A DNA stretch of 46,845 bases from Alphaproteobacteria bacterium UBA6324 (lineage in GTDB: Bacteria; Pseudomonadota; Alphaproteobacteria; CAAGCB01; CAG-977): positions 1 through 46,845 of the forward strand of contig DJSW01000028.1 of assembly GCA_002439085.1 (NCBI GenBank), given 5' to 3'. The notes under the pieces are model-generated. The model made no database searches. It was not told where the DNA came from and saw only the letters and a list, made by a program, of their open reading frames with translations. Of this stretch, positions 43,614 through 46,845 are shown piece by piece. Made by a program: the position numbers and the translations under genes. Positions within the stretch are counted from its first letter, which is position 1; each line of letters begins with the position of its first letter.

Positions 43614-44237
43614 CTAACGCATTCCTCCGTAATCTTTGGAACGGTTTTCCTGCGCCCGCGCCAGTTCGCCGCGTTGTCGCAGGAACTCTTTTTTCAAGGC
43701 GGGATTCGTTTCAAGAAATCTGTTGAAAACAGAATAAGTTTTATTCGTCTGCTTGATAAAAGCGGCGTATTCCAGCCGCACGTTTTCCGTTTCTTTCTTT
43801 GCCGCCGCTGTTTCCGCCGCCGCTTTTTCGATTGCTTTGAAACTATCCAATTCCGTCATTTTGCGCAAAAAGTTTCTGTGCAGATCGGAAACGGCTTGAA
43901 TTTTATTCGCCGCGTCCAAACGCCGCCTTATCGTTTCAAAAGTTTCCGCTGGCATGCGAACCATTGATACGCCGAACAGGGATTTATAACGCTTGACGCC
44001 GTCGGGAACGCTGAAGCGTGTCCGCAGAATGTTGTTCAATACTCCGTTTTCTCCTGTTAAAACGTTTAAATCGTTTCGTTTCGCTTCGATTTTTCGTTCA
44101 ATTTCTTCCAAAGCTCTCTGTTGCCGCGCTTTGGCTTCTTCCCATATCCGTTTTTGTTCCAAAGGCTCGGGGATTGACAAGCAAGAGTTTAAATCAACCT
44201 GTTCGACCGGAACGGTCGCCGATTCAAATATTGTCAA
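43614..44237 (-). CDS. Coiled-coil protein, possible relaxase/mobilisation C-terminal fragment
   Basis: This 207-residue protein is charged and mostly helical: RIWEEAKARQQRALEEIERK, a central FSVPDGVKRYKSLFGV and KAAAETAAAKKETENVRLE. The start codon would be TTG (44237), right at a 26-base tandem repeat, and no SD is convincing, so the N-terminus may be missing. The coiled tail recalls C-terminal parts of plasmid mobilisation proteins, but this is a weak comparison. It is separated from hsdM by the operon promoter. Confidence 0.4.
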   Translation of the reverse strand: MTIFESATVPVEQVDLNSCLSIPEPLEQKRIWEEAKARQQRALEEIERKIEAKRNDLNVLTGENGVLNNILRTRFSVPDGVKRYKSLFGVSMVRMPAETFETIRRRLDAANKIQAVSDLHRNFLRKMTELDSFKAIEKAAAETAAAKKETENVRLEYAAFIKQTNKTYSVFNRFLETNPALKKEFLRQRGELARAQENRSKDYGGMR

Positions 44238-44280
44238 GCCATCATAAACGCGTCTATTGTCAAGCCGTCATAAACGCGTC
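44229..44280. repeat. 26-bp tandem direct repeat, two units
   Basis: Units at 44229-44254 and 44255-44280 are identical except for one base (CAAGCCATCA against CAAGCCGTCA). Each begins TATTGTCAAGCC and ends TAAACGCGTC. The repeat covers the start of the minus-strand coiled-coil ORF and lies 23 bases before the plus-strand small membrane protein gene. It could be an operator, an iteron or a recent slippage duplication. Confidence 0.8.
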
Positions 44281-44303
44281 AAAATAACTGCGAGAGGAAA
44301 AAC

Positions 44304-44608
44304 ATGACAGATAACAACGCTTCCGACACAGAAAACAGTCCGAAATTCGGATCGGGCTGTCTGTTGCCTTTGTCGCCGGATCAATTGTCACTTTTGCGAT
44401 TACGGCTTTTTTCCTGACAAAGTTTTTACACCCGAAACCCCGAAAGCCGAAACCGTACTATCCGCCGCATAAAAACGGGGTATCTCCCCATGACAGATAT
44501 GATGAGGGATTTGACGAGGGCTTGGCGGCGGGATTCTTTATGGCGGAAAGTATGCGCCACGACGGCGCGCCGGATTCTGTTGAAGAGTGGGGCGATGAGG
44601 GCTACTAA
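44304..44608 (+). pseudogene. Small membrane protein gene with a frameshift
   Basis: An ATG at 44304 with a strong SD (GAGAGGA) opens MTDNNASDTENSPKFGSG but soon stops. One frame over, the reading continues as GLSVAFVAGSIVTFAITAFF, then LTKFLHPKPRKPKPYYPPHK and GFDEGLAAGFFMAESM, ending at a TAA at 44606-44608. The second frame has no start of its own, so one frame shift near 44345-44360 joins the two. Intact, it would be a protein of about 100 residues with one membrane helix and a Pro/Lys-rich then acidic tail. It could be a pseudogene, a sequencing error or a programmed shift; no classic slippery heptamer is seen. Confidence 0.6.
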
Positions 44609-44673
44609 TTTCTTGCCCGTTCTGAGAAAAACGGTTAAGGTGAACGCACTTTTTTAACACAAGGAGTTGCAAA

Positions 44674-44946
44674 ATGAATAAATTGGATTTGATTGCCGAA
44701 GTCGCGAAAAACACTGGTTTAACGAAAACGGACGCGACCAAAGCGACGGACGCTTTGCTGGACGCCGTAACCGCGGCTTTGAAAAAAGGCGACGAAGTCC
44801 GCTTGGTCGGTTTCGGCACATTCAGCGTTGCCTCGCGTGAGGCGACTACGGGACGCAATCCGCGCACGGGCGAAGAAATCAAAATCGCCGCGTCGAAACA
44901 GCCGAAGTTCAAAGCCGGCAAAGTGTTGAAAGACGCTCTGAACTGA
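44674..44946 (+). CDS. hupB: DNA-binding protein HU
   Basis: This 90-residue protein starts MNKLDLIAEVAKNTGLTKTD and has the HU arm GRNPRTGEEIKIAASKQPKF, ending in KVLKDALN. It is a nucleoid-associated histone-like protein. AAGGAG lies 6 bases before the ATG. A terminator follows the gene. It could equally be a mobile-element copy of HU. Confidence 0.95.
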   Translation: MNKLDLIAEVAKNTGLTKTDATKATDALLDAVTAALKKGDEVRLVGFGTFSVASREATTGRNPRTGEEIKIAASKQPKFKAGKVLKDALN

Positions 44947-44968
44947 TCTGTTCCAACGTCATGCCGCG

Positions 44969-45000
44969 GGCGCAATCGGAAACGGTTGCGCCTTTCGTTT
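44969..45000 (+). terminator. Terminator of the HU gene
   Basis: GGCGCAA (44969-44975) pairs with TTGCGCC (44986-44992), then TTTCGTTTT. Confidence 0.8.
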
Positions 45001-45253
45001 TATCAGGGGCAAACGCAATTTTTCCATATTTTCCGCATTTTTCCGAATCGAACGACTCGGCGGAAAATATACATATATCGGATTCGTCAGGTGATTTTTT
45101 CCCAAATTTCCCGTTTTTCCCATGTGCCGGATTCGCAAAAGAGGCGGTTTGAGATACTTTTTTTATCGATTTTTTATGCCTAAAAAATTTTTTTGTTAGA
45201 AAAGTGTTAGAAAAAATGTTTTTTCGACCTAAGCCGTTTTGCGCCGGATACGA
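45001..45253. other. AT-rich intergenic stretch without genes
   Basis: No coding sequence is convincing here. The stretch holds many TTTTCC runs and an inverted repeat, TTTTCCGC (45029-45036) with GCGGAAAA (45060-45067). A longer-range CGAATC...GATTCG pairing is also possible. It may be the junction between chromosome and prophage attachment region. Confidence 0.5.
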
Positions 45254-45282
45254 AAAAACCCACAGAAATCTGCGGGTTTTAT
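45254..45282 (-). terminator. Terminator left over from the tRNA-Arg gene
   Basis: AAAACCC...CAGA pairs with TCTG...GGGTTTT (one mismatch), followed on the minus strand by T residues. It lies directly downstream of the tRNA-Arg 3' half. Confidence 0.7.
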
Positions 45283-45283
45283 T

Positions 45284-45328
45284 TGGCGCGCCCAGGAGAA
45301 TTCGAATCCCCAGCCTTCTGATCCGTAG
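45284..45328 (-). mobile_element. Prophage attachment site: 3' half of tRNA-Arg (ACG)
   Basis: On the minus strand this 45-base piece starts exactly in the anticodon loop (CTACGGA, anticodon ACG). It continues with the 3' anticodon stem TCAGA, the variable loop, the T arm (GGGGA-TTCGAAT-TCTCC) and the acceptor strand TGGGCGC plus GCCA. No matching 5' half precedes it; the adjacent bases do not pair. Such displaced 3' halves arise when a phage integrates at the tRNA anticodon loop and brings its own copy. The orientation places the element to the right, up to an intact tRNA-Arg outside the window. Confidence 0.8.
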
Positions 45329-45387
45329 AGTGTTGCGAATCTTTTGTTTTCAAAAGGTTAAAGACATCAAGCTTCGTCATAGGCGTA

Positions 45388-45612
45388 TTATTCACAAAAC
45401 CGCAAGAACACGACATTGTTTGCGTCCACCTGCCGGATTGTTTCTGGCGTGTCGCGTTCGTAATCCAAATAAACGGGCAGATAAATTTCGCAGAAATCAC
45501 CGTTTAAAACGGTTGTGCAGCTTGTCGCGCACAGCGTCGTCGAGCAAAGAATCGCGCAGGCGGCGCACCTTGTCAGCCGTCTTTTGGTTTGTCTTGAATC
45601 GTTCGTTTTCAC
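45388..45612 (-). CDS. Rz1-like outer-membrane spanin lipoprotein (nested)
   Basis: Starting at a GTG at 45612 (GGGAAAG about 8 bases upstream), this 74-residue protein reads MKTNDSRQTKRRLTRC, then a Cys-rich hydrophobic stretch (AACAILCSTTLCATSC) with a possible lipobox ATSC, then VLNGDFCEIYLPVYLDYERD. It lies largely out of frame within the preceding Rz-like gene and extends past it, the classic nested Rz/Rz1 arrangement. Rz1 proteins are outer-membrane lipoproteins that fuse the two membranes at lysis. The start is uncertain. Confidence 0.6.
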   Translation of the reverse strand: MKTNDSRQTKRRLTRCAACAILCSTTLCATSCTTVLNGDFCEIYLPVYLDYERDTPETIRQVDANNVVFLRFCE

Positions 45613-45697
45613 AGTTTCGCTTTCCCAGTTTATAAGTTGCGGTCGCCAAAGCCCCCACCAGAACACCGCAGAAAACAGCCAAAAACACACTATCCAT
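45497..45697 (-). CDS. Rz-like inner-membrane spanin
   Basis: This 66-residue protein has one N-terminal membrane helix (VFLAVFCGVLVGALATATYK) and a charged helical tail (TADKVRRLRDSLLDDAVRDK). This is the layout of a short i-spanin. AAGGAAAAC precedes the ATG. It lies 2 bases after the NrdD-like gene, and the Rz1-like frame is embedded in its 3' part. With lysozyme and holin-like genes upstream, it forms a lysis cassette. Confidence 0.6.
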   Translation of the reverse strand: MDSVFLAVFCGVLVGALATATYKLGKRNCENERFKTNQKTADKVRRLRDSLLDDAVRDKLHNRFKR

Positions 45698-45699
45698 TC

Positions 45700-45882
45700 T
45701 CAGTTTTCCTTTTCGGCGTTCGCGGTTTTCATCGCGACGGATTCTTTAAAGCAAACCCGTTCGGCGTATTCGGATTTTTTGCCGATGTTGAACGCGGACA
45801 CGGGGCGAAAATACCCCATGACGCGCGTCCAGATTTCGCACGGCTGCCGTTCGGCGTCGGTTAGTTCGATTTCTTTTTCCAT
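45700..45882 (-). CDS. Stand-alone NrdD-type glycyl-radical C-terminal domain
   Basis: This 60-residue protein contains ERQPCEIWTRVMGYFRPVSA followed by FNIGKKSEYAERVCF. It matches the C-terminal glycyl-radical segment of anaerobic (class III) ribonucleotide reductases (pattern EVxSRVxGYxRPVxxxNxGKxxE...R). The Gly in RVMGY corresponds to the radical-bearing residue. There is no room for the catalytic barrel, so it cannot be a reductase alone. It might act as a spare radical domain for host NrdD, as GrcA/YfiD does for pyruvate formate-lyase, or have a new role (inference). It sits inside a phage lysis cassette. TTGGAGAAA is the SD. Confidence 0.7.
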   Translation of the reverse strand: MEKEIELTDAERQPCEIWTRVMGYFRPVSAFNIGKKSEYAERVCFKESVAMKTANAEKEN

Positions 45883-45898
45883 GGCGTTTTCTCCAACG

Positions 45899-45984
45899 TG
45901 TAAGAATCACTTACAGGTTCGCGGAAAGCGGCGGGGGTTGACCCCCGCCGTTTTCCCGTCAGTTGTCAAGTATCGCTTGACAAC
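45899..45984 (-). promoter_or_regulatory. Three consecutive hairpins between the holin-like and NrdD-like genes
   Basis: GTTGTCAAG/CTTGACAAC (45962-45984) overlaps the stop codon of the holin-like gene. CGGCGGGGGT/ACCCCCGCCG (45929-45950) is a very stable stem with a 2-base loop. TGTAAG/CTTACA (45899-45915) lies just before the SD of the NrdD-like gene. None has a long T tail on the coding strand, so they look like processing or translation-control elements rather than simple terminators. Confidence 0.65.
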
Positions 45985-46283
45985 TCGTCTTTGTCCTTGA
46001 TGGCGAACTTGTCCAGCACGTCGGCGGCTTTGGGGTTGCGTCTGCGGAACAGGGCGACGTAGGGCTTCCAGTCGATTGCCGTTCCCTCGATCACGTCGTA
46101 CAGCCGCTTGACGAACGCGTCGTCTTTTTCGGTTTTGGTCAGCTTGACCGCCCAGAACGCGGCGGGCTTGACGACCGTCAGCACGGCGATAATCGTTCCC
46201 AGCATCGACAGCGCGACGGCGACCCAAGCGATATCCGTGTGCGCCAAAGCGAACAGCAGAATTGAATTGATGATGTTTTCCAT
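45966..46283 (-). CDS. Holin-like membrane protein of prophage
   Basis: This protein of 105 residues starts MENIINSILLFALAHTDIAW and has two closely spaced hydrophobic segments (about 3-40, VAVALSMLGTIIAVLTVVKP). A charged cytoplasmic C-terminus follows. It resembles phage holins or holin-associated proteins by layout and position next to the lysozyme gene. The ATG at 46283 is preferred because AAGGA lies 7 bases upstream, whereas for the ATG at 46289 it is too close. Confidence 0.55.
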   Translation of the reverse strand: MENIINSILLFALAHTDIAWVAVALSMLGTIIAVLTVVKPAAFWAVKLTKTEKDDAFVKRLYDVIEGTAIDWKPYVALFRRRNPKAADVLDKFAIKDKDELSSDT

Positions 46284-46300
46284 AAGCATTTCCTTTCAAG

Positions 46301-46329
46301 TTGTAAAACAAAGGATATGCCTGTAATAT
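46301..46329 (+). promoter_or_regulatory. Promoter of the 25-residue peptide
   Basis: A -35 TTGTAA (46301-46306) and a -10 TAATAT (46324-46329) are separated by 17 bases. The region also contains the repeat ATATGCCT twice (around 46315 and 46326). Confidence 0.5.
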
Positions 46330-46367
46330 GCCTCCGTCTGCCTTACAGCAGATTGGAAGGAGGTAAA

Positions 46368-46445
46368 ATGCACCATTCTTTCATAGAAGCGACCGCTTAC
46401 ATTTTGTTGGCGATTGCAGTTTTATTGAAAGCTTACGGCAAGTAA
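46368..46445 (+). CDS. 25-residue hydrophobic peptide, type I toxin-like
   Basis: The ORF has a near-perfect SD (AAGGAGG, 4 bases before the ATG). It encodes MHHSFIEATAYILLA followed by a short hydrophobic stretch and a basic end (KAYGK), a single membrane helix. A strong terminator follows within 10 bases. Upstream, CCTCC (46331-46335) can pair with the SD GGAGG (46359-46363), helped by TCTGC/GCAGA, which would hide the ribosome site. Size, membrane nature, hidden SD and a prophage setting are typical of type I toxins. The antisense RNA has not been located. Confidence 0.6.
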   Translation: MHHSFIEATAYILLAIAVLLKAYGK

Positions 46446-46454
46446 ATAAAACTT

Positions 46455-46495
46455 ACCCCCGCAGACCTACCAAAGCACTGCGGGGGTATTCTTTG
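46455..46495 (+). terminator. Terminator after the 25-residue peptide
   Basis: ACCCCCGCAG (46455-46464) pairs with CTGCGGGGGT (46478-46487), then ATTCTTTG. It is strong and nearly symmetrical. Confidence 0.8.
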
Positions 46496-46563
46496 AAAAT
46501 CGGTAAATGCACCAAACTTCCGATACACACATTATAAGCACAATCCCTTTCGGTTTTCAAGGG

Positions 46564-46845
46564 TTATTCCCTCATAAACAGCCGCATTTCGTCCAGCCGC
46601 CTGTTCAGCAGCCCGACGTTTCCCTTTTTGTTGACGAAGCACCACCGGGGGAACTGCCCCGCGGCGGCGACGAAGTCCCGCTTTACCAACAAATCGTACA
46701 GTTGGGAGTTCTCAAACGCCCCGACGCCGATGTTATAGACAAGGGAGGTCAGCGCGTCGCATTGGCTGCCCGACAGCGGCACTTTGTCCAGCAGGCGCAC
46801 GACGGCTTTTTCGGCTTCGACGACGTCGTCCAGCAGCAGCATTTC
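46564..46845 (-). CDS. Phage GH24 lysozyme (endolysin), C-terminal part
   Basis: The reading frame enters from the right edge and contains PLSGSQCDALTSLVYNIGVG, then AFENSQLYDLLVKRDFVAAA and NVGLLNRRLDEMRLFM. This matches the C-terminal half of GH24 lysozymes of the P22/lambdoid type (family: LT..QFDAL.SF.FN.G.GAF..S.L...N......A). The catalytic Glu lies in the missing N-terminal part. It degrades peptidoglycan at lysis and heads the cassette lysozyme, holin-like, NrdD-like, spanins. Confidence 0.8.
   Translation of the reverse strand, partial: EMLLLDDVVEAEKAVVRLLDKVPLSGSQCDALTSLVYNIGVGAFENSQLYDLLVKRDFVAAAGQFPRWCFVNKKGNVGLLNRRLDEMRLFMRE

Noticed and set aside
45279..45500. 73-residue minus-strand ORF across the tRNA-Arg fragment
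   Set aside because: It overlaps the attachment site and the Rz1-like gene in another frame, has no SD and looks like a chance ORF.

Overview
The window looks like chromosomal DNA of an alphaproteobacterium of moderate GC. The evidence is a Mic60 (mitofilin)-hemY gene pair, a gpmI-envC-ctpA-divergent polysaccharide deacetylase-rppH operon, a CIRCE-controlled groESL operon and an elongator tRNA-Met of alphaproteobacterial type. The last 1.5 kb carries an NrdD-like glycyl-radical domain, and the window also has a guanidinium exporter and a fluoride channel. These would suit an anaerobic or host-associated relative of the Rhodospirillales, but that placement is inference.

Layout. Positions 1-340 hold a dead IS200-type transposase tail and a small HTH-like ORF. 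From 378 to about 30.4 kb the DNA is mostly ordinary chromosome: an EAL phosphodiesterase, tRNA-Gln, rpmB, a putative zinc metallopeptidase, groEL/groES, an MlaC-like protein, an amino-acid binding protein, a DUF4139 protein, tRNA-Met and cysE. A four-gene operon follows (AAE-type transporter, crcB, APH-type kinase, HAD hydrolase), then gpsA/tsaD, mic60/hemY, sugE, the five-gene gpmI-to-rppH operon and two overlapping TRL-like lipoprotein genes behind a structured leader.

From 30.4 to about 44.6 kb the region is accessory. It begins with a divergent Fic / HipB-like antitoxin pair with two sets of repeated operators. Next come relics of a type IV secretion or conjugation element (VirB5-like protein, tiny lipoprotein, VirB11 fragment) and a frameshifted NYN-domain gene with its own leader terminator. 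An excisionase/AlpA-like HTH gene follows. The rest is a six-gene minus-strand defence operon: hsdM, rhuM, a zinc-ribbon protein, hsdS, hsdR and an Abi_C protein. The hsdS gene carries a 12-bp tandem repeat that encodes a TAEL linker of the kind known to set recognition-site spacing in type I enzymes.

An HU gene (44.67 kb) is followed by the 3' half of a tRNA-Arg gene, cut exactly at the anticodon loop. This is a typical phage attachment site. To its right, and running off the window, lies the end of a prophage with a lysis cassette: GH24 lysozyme, holin-like protein, stand-alone NrdD C-terminal domain and nested Rz/Rz1-like spanins. Divergent from it is a 25-residue membrane peptide that resembles a type I toxin. 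The most interesting leads are the TAEL repeat and composite defence operon, the NrdD stub among lysis genes, the micropeptide, and the Fic/HipB control region.
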